A stretch of 64,000 nt of DNA from Todiramphus chloris collaris (Eukaryota > Chordata > Aves > Coraciiformes > Alcedinidae), in the NCBI GenBank assembly GCA_025345505.1, contig JANVCC010000071.1, positions 4,430,347-4,494,346 of the forward strand. The letters run 5' to 3'. Both the position numbers and the translations under genes were made by a program. The stretch's first letter is position 1. Each line of letters opens with the position of its first letter. A model generated the notes under the pieces. It was not told the DNA's origin and did not search any database. It was given only the letters and a program-made list of their open reading frames with translations. Shown piece after piece: positions 12,211 through 24,700 of the stretch.

Positions 12211-12559
12211 TGAAGAGATGTTTTCTGACCAGCTGAGGCAGGGAGGAAGGGTAGGTGAGTTCTCCCAGGTACTCCTGGTGTCCGGGTGCTTTTCCTGACT
12301 GGAGCTGAGGGTTTTTAATGGCTAGGAAAGTTTGACAGCTCTCTGGAGGTTGGTGTCTTTGGTGCCTCTTTGTAATCCAGACACCTTGCTTAGGTTATCT
12401 GCCTTTTCTAAGCTGGTGTCCAGCCCCTCTGTGAAGTGCACAAGCTGCTTTGGAGCTTGTGTTGAATTCATCGCAGGCCAAGCCCGTCCGTGTGCGGTTT
12501 GCTTCTGCGTAGCCACTTTCTGCTCTGCAACTGTAGAGCTCCGAGCAGAAACCTTTGGT

Positions 12560-12946
12560 GGAAGCCTGGGGAAGAGGAGGCTGAGGGGAGACCTTACTGC
12601 TCTCTGCAGTTACCTGAAAGGAGGTTGGAGCAACAGCAGGGTTGGTCTCTTCTCACTGCTGACAGGAGACGGGACAAGGGGAAATGGCCTCAAGTTGCAC
12701 CAGGGAAGGTTTAGGTTGGATATCAGGAAAATCTTCTTTCCAGAATGGGTTGTTAGGCACTGAAATGGGCTCCCCGGGGAAGTGGTTGAGGCACCATCCC
12801 TGAATGTGTTCAGAACCCGTTTGGATGTGGTGCTTGGAGACATGCTTTAGTGGCGGGTTGTTAGAGTTAGGGTAGTAGGGTTAACTTGAGGTTGGACTCA
12901 ATGATCTTGAAGGTCTTTTCCAACCTGAGCAGCTCTGTGATTCTGT
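12560..12946 (+). mobile_element. CR1 LINE 3' fragment
   Basis: Runs from GGAAGAGGAGGCTGAGGGGA to the CR1 3' end GAGCAGCTCTGTGATTCTGT. Confidence 0.85.
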
Positions 12947-13089
12947 TCACAGAGTCTACAGGAGACTCGGGGAGTTCCTGAAAACATGGTTCACTGAGGG
13001 TCAGCGCAGTAGCCAGCCTGTCCCATGGCCTTATGTCTTGTTACCCAGATGGAGCTATACTGGTTAATGGCATGTTTATTGAGTAGTCT

Positions 13090-13457
13090 GAAAAGCTTTC
13101 TCTAGCATGGATGCATGAGAAAGCTGGGGCTGCTCAGCCTGGAGAAGAGAAGGCTCCAGGGAGACCTTCTGGTGGCCTTTCAGGACTTCAAGGGGCCTGT
13201 TGGGACAGGGCAAGGGGTGATGGTTTGAAACTAAAAGAGGGAGATTTAGACCAGAGAGAAGGAAGAAGTGTTTTACAGTGCGGGTGGTGAGAGCCTGGCC
13301 CAGATTGCCCAGAGTGGTGGTCGCTGCCCCATCCCTGGAGCCATCCAGGAGGCTCTGAGCGCCCTGCTCTAGGTGCAGATGGCCCTGCTTCCTGCAGAGG
13401 GGTTGCTCTAGATGAGCTTGGAAGGTCCATCCCAACCCAAACCACTCTGGGATTCTG
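13090..13457 (+). mobile_element. CR1 LINE 3' fragment
   Basis: Contains GGGGCTGCTCAGCCTGGAGA and GGAAGGTCCATCCCAACCCA, ending near GGGATTCTGTG. Confidence 0.83.
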
Positions 13458-15083
13458 TGTGTGCTTCAGCTGGCTTCTCTCTCCAGTGCACAGTGAGCCC
13501 CATCACCACTCTGCCGTGGTCCTGGCTCCAGGTGCTTTTGTTGAATCACAAGGGCAAGGCAGAAGGGGAACCAGCACTGAAGGGCCCTACAGCCCTGACA
13601 GAGAACAGGGAACAGAGTGGGTAGGAGATGTTCCCACCTTAAAACAGCCTTGAGGGGGGAAGTTAGATGTCACTCGAGACCCCAGAGTTGTAGAGACTCA
13701 GGATGGCAAAAAAAACCTGTTGCTTCTTGATTGTCTGGCTCTTAAAACAGAATTTGAAGGCTGTATCTCTTTATCTTCATTTTATGTGCCGAGGATTTTT
13801 GTCCAGAAATTGCATTGGAAGGAGAGTTAGTGGAAGGAATGGAGAACAGCCTGGAAGCGGGAGCAAAACCAGCTTCCAGAGTCCCAGGAGCTGCACCAGA
13901 ATAATAATAATCACAACTGGAAGATGACCTGGATGTTCTTTTTTGGTGCTAGTGAAGTTTGCCTTACGAGCACTTCTTTTGGTCGCAGTTCTGTCAGGCT
14001 CTTGATTTTTAGGAGGTATTTTAATGTCGTGGGTTTTGGTTTGAAAAGCTGAAATCAGGGAATGCAGGAAGGAGGAAAAGAATGGTTTTTAGTTAAGATG
14101 GTTTTCCTTTTTGGGGGAAAAGAGGAGAGTGTTTTCCTGCTTTGTATGGTCAGAAAGACCACGGTCAGAAAGTTTGCATCCACTTGGTATCAATTCCACC
14201 TGTTTTTGTAGTCAGCTTTTCCATCTAATCGAACGGCTGTACGTCCTCCAGGAGAAATGAGAGTCAAATCTGAAGAAATAGGGCCCTGTTCCTCCCTGCT
14301 GTAGTCAGATCAGAAGCTGCGTGGAGATGAATAGTAAAGAAAACACATTCTGATGCAGAGAACATCCCTCAGACTCTCCGCGTCCTGAAAGAAGCTGGAT
14401 CTTCAGTTGAACTAACAAAGAAACTGCCTCTGGACTAAAGAGACCTTCAAAATCAGCGGTGGGATTCATGTTTGGTTTGCTCTGTGCCTGCACAGTCTGT
14501 TTGGCTTCTGTTCAGAGCTGGTGTTCAAGATATTTGTTGTTGCCAGCCGTGATGAGCAGCCTCTGTTGGAGGGCACATTCGTCTGAGAGGCAGAATTGTC
14601 TAGCAACAGCATTTTCACGTTGAGTGTTTTCTTACACCCATGCCACTGTCTTTTATGCTGTTAAATTCTCTGGTCATGGATGTAAATAACACCTCCTGGC
14701 GTGGTATTTACCATTACATTAAGAATCCACCTTAGCAGTTAGCAGGTACTTTCCTTAATCATTTAAAGCAGAAGATAGTTTATTTTTTCCCCTGCTGTAT
14801 TATTTTTTTTAATTTAAAGGTGAAATCTGAGAATAACATTAATTACAATGCATACATATGCACACACACATACAGTGCCACTGCAAGGTGTAAATAGAAA
14901 CAAATGAATACAAAAACCTCAAGGACTGGAAAACAAGGATGTGTACATGTAAAAGGAGAGCTGGCAGCAGCCCTGGAGCATCCTCATCCTTGTGTCACCA
15001 AGTTTTCGGTCCTGTAGAGGAACCTGTAGACCTGAGAAGCTGCAGTGTTAAAGTTTTTTTTTTCTGATGTCTTGCTGAGCATG
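13458..15083. other. Non-coding stretch with a short CA-rich tract
   Basis: No exon or transposon end recognised. A short ACACACACA tract lies near 14871-14879. Confidence 0.5.
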
Positions 15084-15540
15084 ATCTTGGAATCTTGGAA
15101 TCTTGGAATCATAGAATCATAGAATCATAGAATGTGTTGGGTTGGAGGGGACCTCCAGAGGTCATCTAGTCCAACCCCCCTGCAATAAGCAGGGACATCT
15201 CTAACTAGGTCGGGCTGCTCAGAGCCTCAGCAAGCCTGGCCTTGAACGTCTCCAGGGATGGGGCCTCCCCCAGCTCTCTGGGCAACCTGTTCCAGGGATC
15301 TGGCACCCTCAGATCACAGAGCTGTTTGCTGCTGTCTCCCCTAAACCTCCCCTTTTCCAGCTTCAAGCCATTACCCCTCGTGCTGTCACTGCAGACCCTT
15401 GTGAGCAGCCCCTGCCCTGCTTTCTGCCAGGCCCCTCTCAGGTACTGGGAGGTGGCTGGAAAGTGCCCCCGGAGCCTCCTCTTCTCCAGGCTGAGCAAGC
15501 CCAGCTCTCTCAGCCTGTCTGCACAGGAGAGGTCCTAGTA
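15084..15540 (-). mobile_element. CR1 LINE 3' fragment with expanded terminal repeat
   Basis: The plus strand shows repeated GAATCTTG and GAATCATA units, i.e. the CR1 3' terminal microsatellite, then GTTGGAGGGGACCTCCAGAG. Close to the copies at 23680 and 45440. It ends about 250 bases before coding exon 1 of gene A. Confidence 0.88.
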
Positions 15541-15794
15541 TTCTGTTGAAATCTGAGGCACTGATTTTAGCCTTTCTTTGGTTCTGTGCCAGGAATCAAC
15601 AGTCACCAAGCACCTGCCATAAATCTGCAGGCAGGTTACCGGTTCCGTGGGCACTGCTGCGTTCCACGCCTCTCCTGCCTTCCCAGGCAGCACACAGCGT
15701 GGGTGTCGTCCTTCCTCTGCCTCGCTGGCTTGTGCTGGCAGGTTTGCTGTGTGCAGGGCTGACCTCAGCATGTTCTGTCTCCCTTCCTTGCAGG

Positions 15795-18700
15795 ATGGCA
15801 CGCTCCCTGTACGAGTGGCTGTGGCAGCACGAGTTCTGGCTGCCCCCGGGCATCACCTGGGAGGACATGCAGGAGACTGAAGACATCCACTACCCTCAGC
15901 CTCGTGATCTCCTGCTCAGCATCCCTTTTGCCTTAATCCTGGTTGCCGTTCGATGTGCCTTTGAAAGGTAAGTTCTTTAGTACTCTTTGGGGTTTTTAGG
16001 GATCTTGCTGGCCCTTTGGGTCCAAAAGCTGGCTTTTGGCCAGTGCCGGAGGTCCACAGAAACTCCAGGTCATGAAGTCTGCTGAGGTCCATTTTTCAGC
16101 TCACTCTTTCCAGCCCTGTGTACTGGCTAAAGAACTCTGTTGATACAGAACACAAATCCTACACTTAAGGTCTAGTTATAAGCAACACGACTTCCTAGTC
16201 TTAAAACAGGTAGGCTCTAGATGAGGTTCCTGCCTGTGTTTTAGAAGGCAAGACGTGCTGTTCTGTGTTCTGTTGCACAAAGAATCATAGAGTAGTTTTG
16301 GCTGGAAGAGACCTTCAAGATCATCAGGTCCAACCTGACTCCCAGCCCCATCCAAACCACTCAACCCTGTCCCTAAGCACAACATCCAACCGCCTCTTGA
16401 ACCCCTCCAGGGCTGGGGACTCCAGCACCTCCCTGGGCAGGCCACATCACTTGCTGTTTCTGGGACAAGTGCAGTGGAAATCATATTTAGACTACCCAAG
16501 TACAGTTAAGTCTCCTTTTTCTTGCATAATGGGGAGCTGGGGTATCAAGATCTGTGGTAATAAGATACCTTAGGTTGGGCTGAGTCTTCTGACCTCAGGA
16601 TCAGCACCGCAGAGCCACACGAACGGGTGCGTTTCGCTGAGCACTGCCCTGGGTTCAGGGCTGTCACTTCCCTGAGAGTGCCATCTAGAGATGTTTGTGG
16701 CTGCTTCCTCTGGGCTGAAGCCTGCTACAGGCCCTTCCAGTGCTGGCCTGGCAGAAATGCCAGTGTGCCCAAGTGGCAAAGAAAGCCAAGGGCATCCTGG
16801 CCTGGATCAGAAACAGCGTGAGCAGCAGGAGCAGGGAGGTGATTGTCCCCCTGTGCTCAGCACTGGGGAGGCCTCACCTCCAGAACTGTGTCCAGTTTGG
16901 GGCACCTCAGGACAAGAGAGATCTCGAGGGCTGGAGTGGGTGCAGAGGAGGCAACGAAGCTGGGCAAGGGACTGGAGAAGAGATCGTGTGAGGAGCGTTT
17001 GAAGGACCTGGGCCTGTTCAGTTTGAGGAAGAGGAGGCTGAGGGGAGACCTCATCACTCTCTACAGCTCCCTGAAAGGACAGTGTAGAGAGGCTGGTGCT
17101 GGGCTCTGCTCTCAGGTCATTAGGGACAGAACCAGAGGGAATGGCCTCAAGCTGAGACAAGGGAGGGTTAGAGTGGACACTAGGGAAAAATTCTTCATGG
17201 AAGGGGTAGTGAAATATTGGAATGGGCTGTCCAGGGAGGTGGGTGAGAGATTGGAATGGGCTGTCCAGGGAGGTGGGTGAGAGCCTGGAATGGGCTGCCC
17301 AGGGAGGGGGGTGAGAGATTGGAATGGGCTGCCCAGGGAGGTGGGTGAGTCCCCATCCCTGGATGTGTTTCAGCATCGCTTGGATGTGGTGTTGGGGGAC
17401 ATGGTCTAGGGGTGAACTTGTAGAGTAGGGCTAATGGTTGGACACGATGATCCCAAGGGGATTTTCCAACCTGAGTGATTCTGTGGTTCTGTGAAATTCT
17501 TCTTCTCTTCTCCCTCTGCTACCAGACCTGCAGACTCTGATACCATCTTTCCAGGTCGGCACAGGAAGCACCTTTGGCTCTAGGATCTTTCCATTTGAAT
17601 GTTTTGCACGTTACACTTCAGCAAAGAAAATCTGGAGGTTATGGGAAAGGTGTAGCTAGAAATCCTGCAGAGTTCACTGTCTCTGAGTTTCCTAAGGGTC
17701 CTGAGCTGATGCTGTTGCTTTATGCAGTTTAGTCAATAGTTAGCGTGGTCAAGAGCACAACATGATTTGCTGGTGGGCAGCTGAGGTTTGCTGTGGTGTC
17801 AGCCGTTGTTGAGACTGCAGAGTAACTCCCCTTTTGTGCTTTTGAGTACTCTTTCAAGTGGTTTGCACTGAATTAAAAAAATCACTATTCCTAGCTGCTC
17901 TCCTTAGAGGTGTTCTTTTGAAATAGCTTAGTCCAAATCGACAGTGGTTTTAAGTTTAGAAAGAGGGGGAGAAAGGACAATTGAAAGAATGTTTCTGTCG
18001 TCCTTTGGCTGCACAAGAAAATGGAAACGGACCTCTCTGTAGGCCAGGAAGATGTTTCATCTCCAGATTCCCTGTGGAAAAAAAGAGCAACTTGAAAAAG
18101 CTTATAGAAGTTGAGATGATTCAGAGCTCTCTGAATACTGGCTTGAATTTGGAGGTTTTTATTAAAACCAACTATGTGAATAATTCTTTAAATAATTATT
18201 TTATGATGATACAAAATTGGAATCCAGATCTCTTCTTGGTAAATACTATGCTTAGTGTGCATTCCACAAATTCCATGGGTTTTATTCTGCACCTTCCTGC
18301 GGACGCAGGCATCTCAGTTGCCTCTACTGATGTGGGCACCAAGGTGCTGTAGGTAACCATTAAACCACAAGTGACTCACGTTTCTTCCGTGCTGATCTGC
18401 AAGAAGTGGCTGGATAGAGTACTCCTGTCAGTTGGTGACCTGGACACATTTGCAGTGTGAAGCTGGTGATTACCCCCCACGTCCTGCTTTGTCTGGGGCT
18501 GTCCAGTTCTAGGCATCAGTACAAGACATGAACAGGAAGAGGAAGGAGCCAAACTCTTCTCTGCACCTAGTGACAGGACAAGAGGCAATGGGCATCAACA
18601 GAAACACATGGTGCTCCATCGGAGCGTAAGAAAATGCTTTTTTTTACTGTGAGGGTGGTCAAGCCTTGGAATAGGTTCCCCAGGAGGGGAGTGGAGTCTC

Positions 18701-21700
18701 CATCTGTGGAGATACTCCAAGCCCAGCTGGACACAGCCCCTGCCAGCCTGCTGTAGCTGACCCTGCTTGAGCAGCAGAGCTGGACTGGCATCTCCAGAAG
18801 TCCCTTTCAGCATCGATTCTGTGCTTCTCTGACTGTCCCATTATTCCCCTTCTTCTTGCCACACCTCTCCTGATTAATCTAAATATCTTTCCCATCTGCA
18901 TTCATGCTGATGGCCAGATAAAAATCTGTTCTTTCCCACCCAAGTGCTGCCTCAGCTGGGAGAGTTTCCACAGACCCGGTTCTACTCATTAATTTTAAAG
19001 CTGTTTTGATTCACAAACTTCATTAATAAAGGCTTCTTGTCACACCCTTAAAAAAAGATAGTATCAGAAGCCCATTTTAAAGGTCCAGGAAACCTATAAT
19101 CATACCACTATCTTACTTCAAATGCCAATTACAAGCCAGTGTTCTCAGCTGTATTCTTGTTTGTCCAAACTCTCGTCAGTCATTTCCTTCAGCGTGCCAT
19201 TTTCTCATTCTCAATCACGACTGTTTCATCTTCAGCTCATCCTGGAGGAGAGGGTTTCCCCTGGTCAATGGGAGGGATGAGTCAAGGTCTCGTGTTGCTC
19301 CATTTCCTCGTGTGTACGGTGGCACCAGCCTTATTTAAAACAATTTGCACCAAGTTTGAGAACTGCAGACCCAAGGGGTGTGTGTGTTTGCGTCTCATTC
19401 TCCACGTAGGTGGCCTTGCACGTCTGGCCTGTGGGTCAAAACGAGTGTGCAAGGGTGGGCTTGGTGGGTTTAGCTTGGCCTCTGGCAGTTGATCTTACCC
19501 TCACCCTGTTACTGGCAACTGTGCATCGGGTGCAAAGCATTTCTTTCCTTAAATAGACTCTGTGTTCCTGGTGCTGCCTGCTCTGGGATTTTGGGAGTGC
19601 TGTGCTGTGTTCCTGTCATTCATCTGGGTCAGAACTCCAGGAAAATACTAAGAGACAGGAGAAGCCCAGAAGAATTTTTTTGCAGTCCCTCATTCAGCAG
19701 CTGCCTCAGCCACCCTGGCCGATAGGTCCATCTTCTTCTTGGTTTGAAGATTAAACCTGGGAAAGAGCTCGCTTCCTTGAGCATGGATTGTCCTCTCCCT
19801 GGCACCTGCTGGCTGGACCGAGACAGCAGCATCCTTTTGGCAGCTAACTATTCTGGGGAGTAGATGGTGGCTTGGATTAGATGGTGGCTGTGGGAAAAGG
19901 ACACGCGGTAGCTGGGTGGGGCCTGGGAGAGCCAAGGAAGTTGTGGGCACGGCCGTTGGAGAGGAACAGCTCACACGTGGTGAAGCAACCTGACTGTGAG
20001 CCAGTTTGCCCTGGGGAAAGTGGGGAAAATGGGGCATTCCGTGCTGGAGAGCAGAAAGCTTGTTACCACTGCAGTGCTCCTGCTCTTTGCCGGGTGCTGG
20101 GGGAGGTGGGTAGTGATGTCATGGCAAAAGAGAGGACCTAGAAGTTGGGAACTTCTCCCCTTCCTTTGATGCTTCCAAGGTTGTGCTCGTGAATAGGAGA
20201 TATGTCCTGCACCCATAACCCAGAGCCTGATTTTAATGACCTGTGTGCCTTAGCAGAACTTCTTCCTGGGCTTATGCCTAGAGCAGGGTTGTCAGCTTCT
20301 CTTCTAGTTCTGTAATGTTCGAGACTCTTTTCCATAAAAACCAAATTCTTGTAGTGTTATCATGATGAAGGAACTGCAGCTTCTACTACAAGGTGTAGTT
20401 AGGAAAATGTGGAAACCGAAGTGCTTTGAGGGATAAGAAAGCAGAAAGTTGAAAGCCAGAATTTCCATTCAATTTAATAATCTGATTTTGGACTTGAGCA
20501 GCGATTTTTGGATGATGGGGAACTGAAAAGCAGTGCCAGTGAATCTGAATCCAAATAGTTCCCAAATTGCAGTAGAGGAGCATTTGAGTCAGATTAGGTC
20601 TCTTCTCAGCAGGGCTGTGACAGTACCTGAGCCGTGTGTTGTACATGAAAAGGATGTTGATGTGGAGGGAGCAGGTATTTTGAACTCAGGTGGACGAGGA
20701 CACCCTTCCCAACTATCTCGTTGTGAAATAATCTTTCTGAAATTCATTTTGCACGCACACTTTTGTTGTTGATCCGTAATGGGGTAGGATCTAAAACCAG
20801 CTCCCCTTTAGGTCCTACGTGCAGGTGTTTGGTGCGAAGATCTGGGGCACACTGGTTTTTAATTGAAACTGTGGACTGACTTGATGCAGTTTGGACAGTA
20901 GTGCTGTGGCAACTTGAGATCTTGTATCAAACACTCAGTTTAGCTTCGATGTGAAACGTTCTCCTGTTAGCAAGAAAAGGTAGAGACTATTCCAGGAGCC
21001 AAAGGAAAGCACAAGGCTAAAAGAGGCTGTGCTCTTCCAACAGAGTTCTAGTTGCTGCTCTCACTGGTTCTGCATGTCTTAGTACTAGAAGATATTTGCA
21101 GAGTGGCAGCCTGATAAGTTCAGAGGAGGAAAAAAAAACCCCCACACGTTCCACTCCCCCTAAGTTAAATTATTTCTTGTCTCTCACACTAACTCTGAGA
21201 GCCTCTGCAGAAGGTGTGCAGCCCACTTACACAAGATGAAGGAGCATCAATTTATGCCCCTTCACAATTAATCCATTTAGCTTCAACTTCAGCAGATTTT
21301 GCACAAGCCAGTTTGGTTTTGGTGATCACTGAATGAAATGCCTTAGTGTGAACTTTCCCCTGTAAACTCTGAGGTGAGAGAAGCTCACTGATGAAGAAGC
21401 CGACTGGAGATGAGAATCATCTCACCTTGTCTTTGCGTGGGGAGTGGTCCAGGTTAGTCCTCAGACTGTCTCCTTCTGTCTTCCAGAGAGATGATAAACT
21501 GCCATGATGAGACCATCCCTGCAACTGAGATGATGAATCTGTGATGTTGAAATCAGTACAAGCATCATCCTCCTAGGGTTGTGCTTGGAACAAGATTTAA
21601 CTGAAAACGGGGTCATCTAACATGTACAAACGTCCCTTAGGAAGAATTTCAGGCCTTGATTTCCCAATGATGTTCATAAAAGTAGGATTGGTTCCATAAT

Positions 21701-24700
21701 TCATGATTAAATTCAAAACCCCAACAACCATGTAATTGTAACTTTGCTTAATTACATTCTGTCTTCATCAGCTGCAACTGGCATCTTTCTGTTATAGTAA
21801 GATTCTGTGCCATGCCCATAACAAACCAGCAGGAAAGAGAGAGGACAGGAATTAAACAAAATTAGGGTATCAGTCAGGATAATTTAAATAGGTTTCCAGT
21901 AAAAAAACTTGTTGGCAAGCTGCCCTGACACCTGGCAGGAACATTCTTTTGACTTTTAATGTACCTGAAAATTTCAGACCTTTGAATTCCTGGTGTGAAC
22001 CAACAAGAATCACAGAACAGCACGGGTTGGAAGGGGCCTCTGAGGATCATCAAGTGCAACCCCCCTTGCCAGCGCAGGACAGAACTAGAGCAGATCACAC
22101 AGAAATGCACCCAGACAGGTCTTGAAAGCCTCCAGAGAAGGAGACTCCACAGCCTCTCTGGGCAGCCTGTTCCAGTGTCTGTAACCCTTGCAGTAAAGAA
22201 GTTCTTCCTCATGTTGAGGTGGAACTTCCTGTGCTCGAGCTTGGATCCATTGCCCCTCATCCTGTCACAGGGCACAAGTGAAAAGAGGCTGTCCCTGCCT
22301 TCCTGAGGCCCAGCCCTCATGGATTTATAGACATTAATTAGATGCCCTCTCAGTCTTCTCCTCTCCAGACTAAACAGTCCCAGGTCTCTCAGCCTTTCCC
22401 TGTAAGAGAGATGTTCCAGTCCCTTCGTCATCCTCGTAGCCTCCCTTGGACTCTCTCCAGTCCATCTCTGTTCCTCTTGAACTGGGGAGCCCAGAACTGG
22501 ATGCAACACTCGAGGTGAGGTCTCACTAGGGCAGAGCAGAGGGGCAGGAGAACCTCCCTTGATCTGCTGGACACACTCTTCTTGATGCCTCCCAGGAGAC
22601 CATTGGCCTTCTTGGCCACAAGACCACATTGTTTCCCATGGATAGGTGCAATCAGGTTCTTCTTCAGCAACAGAACTTGATTACATCTTTCTCCTCAGGA
22701 ATAACTTACCTTTAAAAAAGAAAGATCAAGGAGCTGCTTAATCTAAGAACCAAGACCTAGTTCAGAGGCTGAGGTGAACATTTTCTCTTTTTTGGTAGTT
22801 ATGGGTGTCATTGAAATCCCAAGTCATCGTCCTTAGCACAGGACCTGCTGGTCCAATGGTGCTGTCAATGCCTTTGATATTAAGTCATAGGATATAATTG
22901 AAATGTTTCTTAAGACAGTCTGAGCTAACCCCCAAGCTCCCAGGGCTGGCTCTGTGCTGTTGCCATCCAGCACTGCCAGGGTGCTGCTGTGTTCCACAGA
23001 AACCAGTCCACGCTTACGCGTAGCTGTGGCCGTAACCACGTGTCTTGGTGGAAAGTACCTAGTTTGCACACTTACCCCTTTGCTCGTGGTAGAAACCTAT
23101 CTTATTTATTGGTCTCCGTGCCTCTTTGAATGTTGCTGTAGCCAGTGATGCCAAAGGAATTTCCTGGAGATGCTGAAGAACTGATACCCAGGCTGAGGGG
23201 CTGGCTGTGGAAAAGAAAGGGGGGGAAAGAGCAGTTACACGTGTGAGCAAAATGTGAAACCGTTCTGTGTTTTACCCCTTAATGTAACAGAAGCCACAGC
23301 ATTCCTTAGATAGGTGATCTGTTTCTAAAATTGCTTTTGATACCTGTTAATTAAATTGCAAGCATAGAATCATTTCGGTTGGAGAAGACCTTTAAGATTA
23401 AAGAGTCCAACCATTAGCCCAGCACTGCTGAGCCCACCACTGAACCTGCAAAGTAAGAAAGGAAGTAAAAAGAAATCTTGTTCCATATCTGACCCATTAG
23501 GGATACTGGTGAGAGGAGCTGCCTGGACAGCACGAAGGTTGACCAGGCAGAGCAGCTCGTAACCAACATCAGCACCAATTTACACAACCCAGTGTCTGTT
23601 CAGGGAAGCTGTTAGCACCTTAAGCACAAAACCTTGCACTTCAAAATGCAGAGATAAAGTTTTCCAGAGACTTTTTGCACATTTGGTGTTCAGCAACAGT
23701 GGCGAGAACTACTTCTGGAGTTCTGTGTCCAGCTCTGGAGTGTCCAGCTCTGGAGCCCCCAACACAAGAAGGACGTGGACCTGTTGGAGCGTGTCCAGAG
23801 GAGAGTCACCAAATGCTCAGAGGGCTGGGGCACCTCTCCTGTGCAGACAGGCTGAGAGAGCTGGGCTTGCTCAGCCTGGAGAAGAGGAGGCTCCGGGGGC
23901 ACCTTCCAGCCACCTTCCAGTACCTGAGAGGGGCCTGGCAGAAAGCAGGGCAGGGGCTGCTCACAAGGGTCTGCAGTGACAGCACGAGGGGTAATGGCTT
24001 GAAGCTGGAAAAGGGGAGGTTTAGGGGAGACAGCAGCAAACAGCTCTGTGATCTGAGGGTGCCAGATCCCTGGAACAGGTTGCCCAGAGAGCTGGGGGAG
24101 GCCCCATCCCTGGAGACACTCAAGGCCAGGCTTGCTGAGGCTCTGAGCAGCCTGACCTAGTTAGAGATGTCCCTGCTTATTGCAGGGGGGTTGGACTAGA
24201 TGACCTCTGGAGGTCCCCTCCAACCCAATCCGTTCTGTGATGATTCTGTGATTCTAGGTGGCCAGTCTGCTCTGCAGAGAGTAACTGCATGCCAGGGGCA
24301 ATGTATACGGGCAGCAATTAATAGGAATGACTAATTGCCCAGAAATTCAAGAAGAATGACATTAATTTGGGCCTTTTTCTAAAACTTAGATTTGCCGAAT
24401 TTCCTGTTTGGACAGCATCTGGGCAGGACCTCACATCACACTGCTGAGGGGCTGTCTCCAGATGCCAAGGGAGAGAAGAGCATCGTGGAGGAGTCGAATT
24501 GTTTTGCTTAGCAATTCTCCACCCAGTTTTGTTACCTCTTCCTAACTTTCTTTGCTATTTATGCTTTATTTTCCATTTCATTTGCATTGTTTTTACCGTG
24601 AAAGACACAAGATGCAAAGCTAGCGTGCACATCCATTCCTAGGCCATCTGAGCCAACCCCCTGCTCAAACAGAGCTACCTAGAGTTGGTTGCCCAGGACC

